Positions 41,792-49,966 of a DNA stretch of 64,000 bases are shown in pieces. Position 1 is the first letter of the stretch; each line of letters starts with the position of its first letter. The stretch comes from Bacillus cereus group sp. RP43 (GTDB lineage Bacteria > Bacillota > Bacilli > Bacillales > Bacillaceae_G): contig NZ_JARVHQ010000001.1 in assembly GCF_040459645.1 (NCBI RefSeq), positions 1,550,001-1,614,000 on the forward strand. The letters run 5' to 3'. The notes below the pieces were generated by a model that saw only the letters and a program-made list of their open reading frames with translations, searched no databases and was not told where the DNA came from. The position numbers were made by a program, and so were the translations under genes.

Positions 41792-42106
41792 CCTAGCTTT
41801 TATTTTTTTAAACAAGTTGGAAATTGGGGTAATAATAAACCTTGAATTTTGTTCAGGATGAAGACTCAGTGAACAATTAATGAATAAAAGGAGAAATCCC
41901 TGCGGCGGCAAGGATTTCGGAGGGGAGAGGCTATTGTCGTACTATGTCGAAATTTGGCGTATTCGACGAATTAATATTATCACGAATTTTCAAGTAATTG
42001 TGGTGTTCGATGTGTCAAAAATGTGTACGAATTTTATATAAAAGCGTTATTTTATATAAAATAATCCCCTAAAATCTAGGGGATTTAGGAAAATATCAAT
42101 GAAAAA
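41792..42106. other. Gap with one hairpin, no gene seen
   Basis: About 315 bases. AAATCC / GGATTT form a hairpin around 41894-41917 enclosing TGC/GCA. The rest is AT-rich, and I see no start with a ribosome site leading to a plausible frame. Confidence 0.5.
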
Positions 42107-42301
42107 TTATTTTATAAGGACCGGCATTCTTCTAGTTTCAAATCTTTCGAATTCTATAGGACAATATGCAAACGTTGCTAAAGGTTCTGGAGTTTCGTTT
42201 GTAAAAAAAGTGTGGTTAATTACTTTACCAGAAGAAGAATAAAAAGTAATTTTGGTTTTTGATATAGGAGGAAGTGTTATTACTAGTGGTTTACTTGTCA
42301 T
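42107..42301 (-). CDS. Small protein of unknown function, minus strand
   Basis: 64 residues. ATG 42301 is preceded on the minus strand by TAGGAG about 10 bases upstream. Rich in Thr, Pro, Phe and beta-prone, with no signal peptide. It is co-oriented with the collagen-like gene 585 bases upstream and may share its expression pattern. Family not recognised. Confidence 0.5.
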   Translation of the reverse strand: MTSKPLVITLPPISKTKITFYSSSGKVINHTFFTNETPEPLATFAYCPIEFERFETRRMPVLIK

Positions 42302-42440
42302 ACTAATCAGCTCCTAAATTATTTGGTTTTATATGAATTTAATATGTATTCAATAAATGTATATGAATTCATTTTATAAAGTTAGTACTTTGCGAATTGA
42401 GAAATTTAACAAAGTAGTTATTTAGTAATCATAAAAATAG

Positions 42441-42735
42441 GAGTGCCCGACCAGAGCACTCCATGACGCTAATAACAACACCTATAAGAGTATATGAGTG
42501 CTTTGACTAAATATGTTTTTATTTTTGGACTTTAAACAAAATCCTTATTTAGTAGCAAATGAAAAGAGCACTTCGTAAAAGTGCTCTTCTGACCAAGATC
42601 CATTTTGTAAAAGAGAGGAATACGTAATATCATATGAATTTATTTTTAAATGTGTGTAAAAGCGTAGAAAAACTTCATTTTGTAGAATAAGGGAAACTAA
42701 AAAAGAGCACTTGCTTACGGTGCTATTTAGGGAAA
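42441..42735. repeat. Degenerate hairpin-bearing repeat units, left of collagen gene
   Basis: Contains AAGAGCACTT (42564-42573) / AAGTGCTCTT (42579-42588), another GAGCAC motif near 42703 and a third near 42441-42465. The sequence between 42590 and 42710 (GTAAAAGAGAGGA, ATATCATATGA, TGTAGAATAAGGGAAACTAA) recurs at 44520-44640 on the other side of the collagen gene. No gene is seen in 42302-42886. Confidence 0.65.
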
Positions 42736-42886
42736 AAGTGAAATGTTGAAAAGTAGATTAGGGTTTCTTGCTTCGAAATAATATATGACCATTTCATCGT
42801 AATGTGACAATGAATCGCTAATGCTAACTACTTGTTGAAAAAAGAATCCCCTCTAGATTATTGAATGCCAGAGCTTTAAGAAATAA

Positions 42887-44218
42887 TTAATTTAACTTTT
42901 CAATTACAATCGAAGCATTTATATTTGTTTGTGTTCCACCTGCTAAAGTCTGCAAAGTAACTGCAGCAGCGGAAGTATGATTATTAAGGGTAAGAATATC
43001 ACCTGCGGCTAAAGTGAGAACTGTTTGCCCATTGTTTTGTTGAGTACCTGCACCTGATCCATAAACGGAGTTGGTAACGGGAGCCCCATTTAAAAAGAGG
43101 GCAAATTGATTAGGCTCAACTCCTGATACAGAAAAAGAAATTTTATAATCTCCAGCATTAATAACTGTCATCTGAGAAGTTCCAAGAGTATGAGTAAAGC
43201 CGGATGTGATTTTACCGTGTGAATTAAACAGAATAGGTGCTTCTAATGCAACAACTTGAGCTGCTGTATTGAAAACATAAGCATACTGGGATAAACCAGA
43301 TGTTGTAAGTCCAGCAGGCCCGGTTGGTCCAGTAGATCCGGCCGATCCAGCAGGCCCTGAAGGTCCTGTTGCTCCAGTTATTCCAGTTGGCCCAGTAGGT
43401 CCTGGAGGTCCACCTGAAGGTCCTGTTGCTCCGGTTATTCCAGTTGGCCCAGTAGGTCCTGGAGGTCCACCTGAAGGTCCTGTTGCTCCGGTTATTCCGG
43501 TTGGCCCAGTAGGTCCTAGAGGTCCTGTTGCTCCAGTTATTCCAGTTGGCCCAGTAGGTCCTGGAGGTCCACCTGAAGGTCCTGTTGCTCCGGTTATTCC
43601 GGTTGGCCCAGTAGGTCCTGGAGGTCCACCTGAAGGTCCTGTTGCTCCGGTTATTCCGGTTGGCCCAGTAGGTCCTGGAGGTCCACCTGAAGGTCCTGTT
43701 GCTCCGGTTATTCCGGTTGGCCCAGTAGGTCCTGGAGGTCCACCTGAAGGTCCTGTTGCTCCGGTTATTCCGGTTGGCCCAGTAGGTCCTGGAGGTCCAC
43801 CTGAAGGTCCTGTTGCTCCGGTTATTCCGGTTGGCCCAGTAGGTCCTGGAGGTCCACCTGAAGGTCCTGTTGCTCCGGTTATTCCGATTGGCCCAGTAGG
43901 TCCTGGAGGTCCTGGAGGTCCACCTGAAGGTCCTGTTGCTCCAGTTATTCCAGTAGGCCCAGTAGGTCCTGGAGGTCCACCTGAAGGTCCTGTTGCTCCG
44001 GTTATTCCGGTTGGCCCAGTAGGTCCTGGAGGTCCTGTTGCTCCAGTTATTCCGGTTGGCCCAGTAGGTCCTGGAGGTCCACCTGAAGGTCCTGTTGCTC
44101 CGGTTATTCCGGTTGGCCCAGTAAATCCTGTCGCTCCAGTTATTCCAGTAGGCCCTATTTGAGGCAAAGGAAAGGCACATGGAAAGGGTATGTGACAATT
44201 CTTTTTAAATTTACTCAT
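42887..44218 (-). CDS. BclA-type collagen-like exosporium protein
   Basis: 443 residues. A short N-terminal segment ([19 protein letters not shown]) precedes Gly-X-Y repeats from about 22 to 310. The repeats are largely 19-residue (57-bp) units [19 protein letters not shown], about eleven copies with one extra Gly per unit that breaks strict triplet phase. The C-terminal ~135 residues match the BclA beta-jellyroll (TNF-like) domain that trimerises the hair-like nap of B. cereus spores. GGGAGGTG precedes the ATG. A gene for spore surface material inside a prophage that splits a spore gene is unusual. The repeat number probably varies between isolates. Confidence 0.92.
   Translation of the reverse strand: MSKFKKNCHIPFPCAFPLPQIGPTGITGATGFTGPTGITGATGPSGGPPGPTGPTGITGATGPPGPTGPTGITGATGPSGGPPGPTGPTGITGATGPSGGPPGPPGPTGPIGITGATGPSGGPPGPTGPTGITGATGPSGGPPGPTGPTGITGATGPSGGPPGPTGPTGITGATGPSGGPPGPTGPTGITGATGPSGGPPGPTGPTGITGATGPSGGPPGPTGPTGITGATGPLGPTGPTGITGATGPSGGPPGPTGPTGITGATGPSGGPPGPTGPTGITGATGPSGPAGSAGSTGPTGPAGLTTSGLSQYAYVFNTAAQVVALEAPILFNSHGKITSGFTHTLGTSQMTVINAGDYKISFSVSGVEPNQFALFLNGAPVTNSVYGSGAGTQQNNGQTVLTLAAGDILTLNNHTSAAAVTLQTLAGGTQTNINASIVIEKLN
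43340..44110. repeat. 57-bp tandem repeats in the collagen-like gene
   Basis: Near-identical 57-bp units encoding the collagen motif, with occasional shortened or lengthened copies. A likely site of slippage and assembly collapse. Confidence 0.9.
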
Positions 44219-44255
44219 TTTTACACCTCCCTTATAAATTAACTACCAATTTATA

Positions 44256-44290
44256 TTTATACTTTAACAACTTATGAGTAAACAGACACA
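44256..44290 (-). promoter_or_regulatory. Possible sigma-K promoter of the collagen-like gene
   Basis: On the minus strand the bases AC are followed after 17 bases by CATAAGTTG, matching AC-N17-CATA-NNN-T(A/G), the same layout as the site before dpaA. It lies about 50 bases upstream of the ATG at 44218. Mother-cell expression would fit an exosporium protein. Confidence 0.4.
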
Positions 44291-44364
44291 CGGGTGTAAG
44301 GAAAAAACCTATAAAAATTACATAAAGGGCTTTAAGAGCAAGCCTCTATTTCACATTCCATACC

Positions 44365-45650
44365 AAAAAGAGCACCATATATAAGTGCTCTTCGGACCAA
44401 AACTCTTAATGTAAAAGAGTACGTGATACCATATGTGATTTTTTCATGAGGCGTGAAGGATTTGAACAAAAACACTATTTGATATGTAAAAGTTAGAGCA
44501 CTTTGGAAAGTGCTCTGTAAAGGCTATTTATTCTAAAAAGAGAGGATAGAAGATATCATATGAGGTTATTTTTAATTGAGTGTGTATCTTTTGCACAAAA
44601 ATTGCATTGTGTAGAAATGAGGAAACTAAAAAAGAGCACCATGCACAAGTGCTCTTCAAGATAGGAGGTAACTCTATGAGCTGAGTCTAGGTAAGAAGTA
44701 TATGGTGTGAAAAAGAAATAAGAACATAATTTTATAATCAGACTAATAAAAAAGAGCAGCTAGCAAAAGCTAACTGCTTAGCCCCAGGGAAGGGAGAGGA
44801 GCGATTTGTTAGGTCTAAGGTTGAAATAAGGGTTTTAGATATTAAGACCTAAATATAGTATGGATTTCAATTTAAAAGTTATGCATATAAACTGTATTCG
44901 TGCAAAAAATGGTTAACAAACAAAGCAGCTAGCTAATTAAACTAACTGCAATGTTCTTAGTACTTTCTCTAAAGGATATGTGATTCGGCACAATTTCATG
45001 GGAAAACTATTATGGCTGTTAGCCTACCTACATTATTTACAATTTATAGGAATTGATTCTTGGATTTTATAATAAAGGACCAATGAAAATAAGATGGCAG
45101 ACAGTTGGTAAGTGAACTGCCTGCCAAATGAATGAACAAATGTGATTTGGAAAGATTGAGCTATATCTGTAATAGCTCATGAGTAGTATAGTTAGAAACT
45201 TAAAAGTTTATTCATCGGGTAAAGTGAATTGAAACAATTCATATTGCACGACAAAGTAGCTAGCTCAATTAGCTAACTACTTGTTGTACAAAAGAAAATT
45301 AGGCCCTACAAGTAAATGATATGTAACTTTTAGTTACAGCTATAGTATAAGCAGAATTAAAAATATTATGTGGAAGTGAAAATGAGTTTAATAAAAATCT
45401 CATTTTGTAAAGTTCAAGTGCATCCAACAGGAGAATAACCTAAGGATGCATTTGAACAGTAAATTTGTTATTAGAAATTTTGGTCATGTATAAACATAAC
45501 TAATGTTTAGTATGGGTTTAAATATAACAAAGTATCAAAAGAGCAGCTAGCAAAAGCTAACTGCTCCCTACAAGGAGATACAGAGAAAACTACTTTAAAT
45601 GAGTTCTGGCTAACAGCCTATCTACAGTATTGACGGAATATTGAGTTTTA
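44365..45650. repeat. Non-coding hairpin repeat array, right of collagen gene
   Basis: Several degenerate units. AAGAGCAC (44368-44375) / GTGCTCTT (44385-44392); AGAGCACTT / AAGTGCTCT near 44495-44516; GAGCACC / AAGTGCTC near 44634-44653; GAGCAGCTAGC / GCTAACTGCT near 44754-44778, with related GCAGCTAGCTAA-type motifs near 44934, 45260 and 45541; GGCAG...CTGCC near 45094-45124. Runs such as ACTAAAAAAGAGCA and GCTGTTAGCCTA / GCTAACAGCCTA recur. One unit has AGGAGGTAACTCTATG followed by a stop one codon later. I see no credible gene from 44219 to 45668. Confidence 0.65.
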
Positions 45651-45668
45651 TCCAAGGGATAGATGTAT

Positions 45669-45749
45669 TTAATGAAAGAGTATAGCCCACCACATTGCGA
45701 ATAATGCAATCCAACCAATGCTAAGTAATATGTATTTCAAAATTTTCAT
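45669..45749 (-). CDS. 26-residue single-pass membrane peptide
   Basis: On the minus strand, AAAGGAG lies 5 bases before ATG 45749. The peptide begins MKILKYILLSIGW and continues IALFAMWWAILFH, with two Lys near the N-terminus and then about 20 hydrophobic residues, then stop. The size and ribosome site argue for a real microprotein. It may be a toxin-like, holin-like or spore-membrane peptide; I cannot tell. Confidence 0.6.
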   Translation of the reverse strand: MKILKYILLSIGWIALFAMWWAILFH

Positions 45750-45832
45750 AATTACTCCTTTTAGATATAAATTGCTCAATGAAGATGGATTTTATAAACT
45801 TTTTACAAAATAATCTTTTTCTAATAAGAAAG

Positions 45833-45860
45833 TTACTGAAATATGAGAAAATGATATAAT
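45833..45860 (+). promoter_or_regulatory. Sigma-A promoter upstream of ArpU
   Basis: TTACTG (45833-45838), 16 bases, TATAAT (45855-45860). The transcript would run directly into the attenuator at 45880-45960. Confidence 0.65.
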
Positions 45861-45879
45861 AATATCAATTACACATTTA

Positions 45880-45960
45880 GTCCTACTGGAAGAACCAGCG
45901 GACATCAAACTATAAAGAGCATTAGTGATATTGCTCCATAGTTTGGTGTCCGCTTTTTGG
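45880..45960 (+). promoter_or_regulatory. Putative transcription attenuator before ArpU
   Basis: A strong terminator hairpin pairs 45897-45913 (AGCGGACA..CAAACTAT) with 45937-45953 and is followed by CTTTTTGGTTTTTTT. Just upstream, GTCC (45880-45883) and CTGG (45886-45889) can pair with CCAG (45895-45898) and GGAC (45900-45903). This second hairpin uses bases of the terminator's left arm, so the two are mutually exclusive. It is an antiterminator/terminator arrangement; the signal it senses is unknown. Confidence 0.65.
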
Positions 45961-45996
45961 TTTTTTTAACAAAATAGATAAGGGGTGTTTATATAT

Positions 45997-46461
45997 ATGA
46001 TGCAATTAACTTTCTTACCTAAAATTGACCGAAAAGCAACACAGGTTCGTTTAGAAGAGATTTTAGAAAACGTTCGTATTTACAGACAATTTGGGATGAT
46101 TAGAAACGAGATGAAGGTCACAGTCTCTGGTGAGGTAAGGTATCATGGTCCAACAAACATAATAGGAAAGCCAGCTGAAGATGTTGCTTTAGCAAATGTT
46201 GCTATGAGTGAAAGAGAAGTGAAATTACAACGTTTATCTTTTCAAATTGATAAGGCATTAAGTCGTTTTAGCAAAAATCAACGAGATATCATTGTAAAAC
46301 GATATTTGGAAGATGAGGAAGTCTTTGATTATATGGTTTATAACGATATTGGTATGAGTGAACGTACATATAGAAGAAATAAATCTAATGCTTTTTATAA
46401 ATTAGCATTTGCTCTTAGATTAGAAGTTTATGAGACTGAAGAATCTGGAGGTAATGAATAA
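45997..46461 (+). CDS. ArpU family late-gene transcriptional regulator
   Basis: 154 residues from ATG 45997 (a second ATG follows directly). AGGGGTG lies about 10 bases upstream. The middle has SRFSKNQRDIIVKRYLEDEE-VFDYMVYNDIGMSERTYRRNKSNAFYKLAFAL, a sigma-70 region-4-like helix-turn-helix typical of ArpU/RinA regulators that switch on phage late genes. The stop overlaps the next gene by one base (TAATG). Confidence 0.88.
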   Translation: MMQLTFLPKIDRKATQVRLEEILENVRIYRQFGMIRNEMKVTVSGEVRYHGPTNIIGKPAEDVALANVAMSEREVKLQRLSFQIDKALSRFSKNQRDIIVKRYLEDEEVFDYMVYNDIGMSERTYRRNKSNAFYKLAFALRLEVYETEESGGNE

Positions 46462-47003
46462 TGAATTTTGTTCAGCCAATACGTGACCCAGAGCGAATAC
46501 AACAGCTAAAAGAGTATTTTAAGGAAAAGAGCTTACGTAATTACATTCTCTTCATTATGGGCATTAATACTGGCCTCAGAATCTCCGATATTTTGAAATT
46601 AAAAGTAGGTGATGTCAAAGGTAGTCATATCTCTATGAGGGAAAAGAAAACAGGAAAACAAAAACGTATTCAAATTACTGCAGCATTAAAAAGAGAACTT
46701 AAATGGTTTATAGAAGAAAGAGAAGATCATGAGTATTTGTTGCAAAGTAGACAAGGGAAGAATCGTCCTATCGGTCGCAGTATGGCATATAAGATATTAA
46801 GTATAGCCGCAGGAGAGTTCGGATTAGATGAAATAGGAACACATACGCTAAGAAAGACGTACGGGTATCATATGTACATGCAAACGAAAAACATAGCATT
46901 ACTCATGGAGATATTCAATCACTCGTCAGAGAAGGTCACGTTACGTTATATAGGTGTAAACCAAGATGCAATGGATAAAGCAATGACTAGGTTTAAAATC
47001 TAA
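46461..47003 (+). CDS. Tyrosine recombinase, catalytic domain only
   Basis: 180 residues, about the size of the catalytic domain alone. It has the Arg of GLRISDILKLKVGDV, HTLRKTYGYH (H-x-x-R), the second His in FNHSSEKVTLRYIG and the Tyr at YIG. It lacks the N-terminal arm/core-binding domain of a full integrase. It is coupled to ArpU, as in many Bacillus phages. It is probably not the element's integrase, which is the serine recombinase; a role in DNA packaging or resolution is speculative. Confidence 0.85.
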   Translation: MNFVQPIRDPERIQQLKEYFKEKSLRNYILFIMGINTGLRISDILKLKVGDVKGSHISMREKKTGKQKRIQITAALKRELKWFIEEREDHEYLLQSRQGKNRPIGRSMAYKILSIAAGEFGLDEIGTHTLRKTYGYHMYMQTKNIALLMEIFNHSSEKVTLRYIGVNQDAMDKAMTRFKI

Positions 47004-47120
47004 TCATTGCTTTTTTCATTTTAAATCTAGGGGTATCGCCACATCGCTATCAACCTAAAAAATCAAAATCTCCCAATAACGAAAATTCTATTCATTGTTG
47101 ACTATTTATAATGATAGGTT

Positions 47121-47151
47121 ATGTAAACTTTACATGAATAAGGTATATAAT
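47121..47151 (+). promoter_or_regulatory. Possible promoter with palindromic operator for the GNAT gene
   Basis: ATGTAAACTTTACAT (47121-47135) is a perfect 15-bp palindrome. TATAAT lies at 47146-47151 with TGTAAA as a weak -35 inside the palindrome at 18 bases. This suggests a regulated monocistronic promoter. Confidence 0.4.
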
Positions 47152-47181
47152 ATATAAATAACGATTAACTGAGGTGAGAGT

Positions 47182-47736
47182 ATGGAAGATACATATAAAA
47201 TCCCAAAGTTAGAAACAAAGCGTCTTTTATTAAAAAAACTAGATTTTCATGATTTAGATGATTTATTTGAAGTCTATTCTGATCCTCAAACAACTACATA
47301 TGTACCTCGAGAGGTACACAAAAATAAAGATGAAACTCGTATTTTTTTAGAAAATACGATGGACACAGCTAAGAAAGGTAAGTCTTTCATATGGTCTATT
47401 ATCTTTAAGGGTGATCAGAAAGCTATTGGAACCTGTGGCATCTGGAAATTATCACACAGTAGCGCTTCTTTAGGAGCCGTTATTAACCCACTGTATTGGG
47501 GAAAAGGAGTTATCGTTGAAGCTTTAGAAGAACTAATAAAGTTTGGCTTTCAAGAATTAGATTTAAATCGTATTGAAGGAAGATGCGACATAAGGAATAC
47601 AGCGTCTGAACGAGTTATGCAAAAGCTAAAAATGACATATGAAGGAACATTGAGACAAAGTGTAATGATCAATGGTATGTATTGCGATTCTAAGGTATAT
47701 TCTCTTTTAAAACATGAATACGGTAACTTTCGATAA
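47182..47736 (+). CDS. GNAT N-acetyltransferase, RimJ/RimL type
   Basis: 184 residues. The start (LETKRLLLKKLDFHDLDDLFEVYSDPQ) and the LGAVINPLYWGKGVIVEALEELIKFGF acetyl-CoA loop, then GRCDIRNTASERVMQKLKM, are classic for the RimL group, which acetylates protein N-termini or small amines. It has its own ribosome site (GAGGTGAGAG) and terminator and looks like a cargo (moron) gene between regulatory and late genes. The substrate is unknown. Confidence 0.9.
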   Translation: MEDTYKIPKLETKRLLLKKLDFHDLDDLFEVYSDPQTTTYVPREVHKNKDETRIFLENTMDTAKKGKSFIWSIIFKGDQKAIGTCGIWKLSHSSASLGAVINPLYWGKGVIVEALEELIKFGFQELDLNRIEGRCDIRNTASERVMQKLKMTYEGTLRQSVMINGMYCDSKVYSLLKHEYGNFR

Positions 47737-47748
47737 CGATAATTATGT

Positions 47749-47785
47749 AAATAAGCTGTCCACATGGGCAGCTTATTTTATTTTT
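47749..47785 (+). terminator. Terminator after the GNAT gene
   Basis: AAATAAGCTG with CAGCTTATTT, enclosing CC/GG pairs, then TATTTTT. 47786-48049 shows no gene. Confidence 0.85.
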
Positions 47786-48049
47786 CCGCATAGCGTAGGT
47801 TATTTTGCAAAATGCTGGTGGTATCCCTATAAAGTTACTCATAATTTTCGTACTGTGTAACTCAAAAGAGAAAGTTTAATTAAGTCAATGATAGCAAGAG
47901 CCGTGGCGTATGGCTCAGTTACACACAATATAAGATATGGGTAAGTGATGGAAGCTTTTTACTATAAAATAATGAGCGAATGATAATGTTAATCCAATGA
48001 ACCCATTGGCTACTAGGTTAATACGATGTAACGGGAGGGAGATGAAAAA

Positions 48050-48484
48050 ATGAATAATGGTCATTATGAATACAAAAATTCTTTTCATCAATATTATCCA
48101 AACGAGTCTTATCCTTTTGTAATGGACAACAGAAATATAGATATGAGTAGAGGGGTAAGGCCACAACAATGGCAACAACCACAACAACCACAACAATGGC
48201 AACAACCACAACAACCACAACAATGGCAACAGCAACAACAACAGCAACAGCAGCAACAACCGCAACAGCAACAGCAGCAACAATATAAGTGCCAATGTGA
48301 TGGAAAAGAAGCCCTTTGTGTTTCAATTCCAGTTCCAATTACAGTTGTTCTTTTGGGAACGAAACTCCAAGTTGAATTACCGTGTATTAGAATAACTTCC
48401 GAAGAAGATATTACACCAGTATTGAAAAAGTTGATAAAGTCCCTTGGCGGTTTACTTGGCGGTTCAGGTAGCACTTCGTCTTAA
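48050..48484 (+). CDS. Gln-rich protein with conserved C-terminal domain, possible spore protein
   Basis: 144 residues. The N-terminal ~35 residues are Asn/Tyr-rich, followed by a Gln/Pro/Trp repeat tract (QPQQPQQWQ-type, about 40-80) built from CAA/CAG codons. The globular end is KCQCDGKEALCVSIPVP..VVLLGTKLQVELPCIRITSEEDI, with a Gly-rich tail. No signal peptide. The composition resembles spore coat and exosporium proteins. Family not recognised. GGGAGGGAGATG precedes the ATG. Confidence 0.75.
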   Translation: MNNGHYEYKNSFHQYYPNESYPFVMDNRNIDMSRGVRPQQWQQPQQPQQWQQPQQPQQWQQQQQQQQQQQPQQQQQQQYKCQCDGKEALCVSIPVPITVVLLGTKLQVELPCIRITSEEDITPVLKKLIKSLGGLLGGSGSTSS

Positions 48485-48579
48485 AAATACAACTTTACTT
48501 ATTTATTCGGATAATACTAGCTTTCGTGTAAGCGAGGCAAAGTAGACTAGAATAGCAATAAGCAACTTTTGTATGATTT

Positions 48580-48620
48580 GAACTATAACTCTACACTGTG
48601 GCAAGGTTATGGTTCTTTTT
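48580..48620 (+). terminator. Terminator after the Gln-rich gene
   Basis: GAACTATAAC pairs with GTTATGGTTC (one G-U) and a TTTTT tail follows. Located about 95 bases after the stop. Confidence 0.7.
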
Positions 48621-48704
48621 AATTGTGGCAAAATAACGCTTCTTATTAAAAATTTCGGCCAACTTATGAGTAAAGTGACAGCGTTATTGATTTTAAAAAA
48701 TAAA

Positions 48705-48732
48705 AAATCGCCTTATTAAAGGCGATTTATAA
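48705..48732 (-). terminator. Terminator of the WGxxG gene, possibly bidirectional
   Basis: AAATCGCCTT pairs with AAGGCGATTT, with A and T runs on both sides. Confidence 0.8.
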
Positions 48733-48798
48733 TTTATTCATTTTGCATTCTTTTGATGATACATAAATATCTTTTAAAATTAAATGCAATGTTCTACA

Positions 48799-49104
48799 TT
48801 AACGTGTTTCTGGATCTTTGTCTTTTTTTCTAAGACCAAATAATCCTAATAGTCCCAATAAACCAAGCCAAGTCCAATTATTATTTTTATCACGATTATC
48901 ATTTAAATCATTTGTCGTATTTACATTTCGAGTTCTCACATCATTATTAACTCTATTCATGTTATAGTCATTAACTCGAGTTGTAGTATTATTATTGTTA
49001 ACTCTATTCGTATTATATCCATCGTAATCAGCATGGACGCTTGTACCAAAAACCGTAATAGTTAGTAATAGGGCACCTAAAATAGATGAAAGTTTTTTCT
49101 TCAT
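48799..49104 (-). CDS. Exported WGxxGxxG-type small protein
   Basis: 101 residues. The signal peptide is about 1-25 (MKKKLSSILGALLLTITVFG..SVHA). An Asn/Arg/Thr-rich repetitive middle (NNDVRTRNVNTTNDLNDN) follows. The C-terminus has TWLGLLGLLGLFGLRKKD, a Gly-punctuated hydrophobic helix followed by basic residues, the pattern of the WGxxGxxG C-terminal anchor family. It is likely membrane-anchored at the surface of the cell or forespore; function unknown. GGAGGG precedes the ATG. Confidence 0.75.
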   Translation of the reverse strand: MKKKLSSILGALLLTITVFGTSVHADYDGYNTNRVNNNNTTTRVNDYNMNRVNNDVRTRNVNTTNDLNDNRDKNNNWTWLGLLGLLGLFGLRKKDKDPETR

Positions 49105-49450
49105 GGTTTTCCCTCCTTTCGTATTTAGTAATGTCTCCAGTTCCTTTAGGCAATATTCGGTTGAAAATATATAAAACCATTTGAATTTAAATTATGATAA
49201 ATATCTTTAATTTTTATTATTAAAAGTACTTAATAATAATGGATTAAATTAATTGAAATGTATTTATTCTTTATAAGCATAAATTTTTGGTAACGGTACA
49301 TTCTATGAGAGGTAATTACTATATTTGGGTAAGGTGTTCCTTATGAGTTATAAGAACTTATTTTCTTTAATCAAGAACATGATTGGGAAAATTTTTTCTA
49401 TAGTAAGTATTGTTGCTAAAAATCTAATTTCTTTAAGGAGGAATATTTTT
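49105..49450. other. AT-rich gap between divergent genes
   Basis: About 346 bases. An open frame in phase with the DUF3231 gene extends upstream to about 49325, but the ribosome site and family start favour 49451. The divergent promoters are presumably here; I could not place them with confidence. Confidence 0.4.
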
Positions 49451-49966
49451 ATGGGTATTTTAAGTGGAAATCCACAAAATGAACCAATGCACTACGGAGA
49501 AGTCTTTGGGATTTGGAGTTATCTTGCAGCGGCACAAGGCGCAATTGCTGGATATCAAGTTCTTATTAACCACACAGGAGACGAGGATTTAAAGAAATTT
49601 TTAGAAAACCTTGTAGAGAATGATATCCAATCAGAAGTTGAAGAATTAAAAAATATATTAAAATTGAATGGTGTTGCATTACCACCAGCACCTCCAGAAA
49701 GACCAGTTGCATCTATTGAAACGATTCCTCCTGGTGCTCGTATTAATGATGCGGAAATTGCAGCTAAAGTTTCTATGGATCTTGCTGCTGGCTTAGTAGC
49801 ATGTAGTCAAGCTATGGGGCAATCTCTTCGAGAAGATGTTGGAATGATGTTTGGTCAATTTCATATGAAAAAAGCACAAGCTGGAGCTATATTACTTCGT
49901 CTGAATAAGAAAAAAGGTTGGATTATTCCGCCTCCTTTACATGTTCTACAATCCGATCAAGCATAA
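49451..49966 (+). CDS. DUF3231 family protein
   Basis: 171 residues from ATG 49451, after AAGGAGG. It begins MGILSGNPQNEPMHYGEVFGIWSY and contains INHTGDEDLKKFLENL, ALPPAPPERP and DVGMMFGQFHMKKAQ, as in Bacillus DUF3231 proteins with a ferritin-like or CotF-like helical bundle. Members are common in spore-formers and often multi-copy. Role unknown. It lies in the prophage's accessory cluster with other spore-type genes. Confidence 0.85.
   Translation: MGILSGNPQNEPMHYGEVFGIWSYLAAAQGAIAGYQVLINHTGDEDLKKFLENLVENDIQSEVEELKNILKLNGVALPPAPPERPVASIETIPPGARINDAEIAAKVSMDLAAGLVACSQAMGQSLREDVGMMFGQFHMKKAQAGAILLRLNKKKGWIIPPPLHVLQSDQA

Noticed and set aside
43340..44110. Regular repeats that could suggest a CRISPR array
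   Set aside because: Units are contiguous coding repeats with no unique spacers and keep frame as Gly-X-Y.
43224..44198. Long plus-parallel frame in the collagen-like gene encoding Arg/Asn/Trp/Tyr-rich repeats
   Set aside because: It is the shifted reading of the 57-bp repeat; no ribosome site and implausible composition, while the BclA-like frame has a recognisable C-terminal domain.
48109..48474. Cys-rich minus-strand frame
   Set aside because: Antisense of the CAA/CAG tract gives Cys/Leu/Val runs; no ribosome site.
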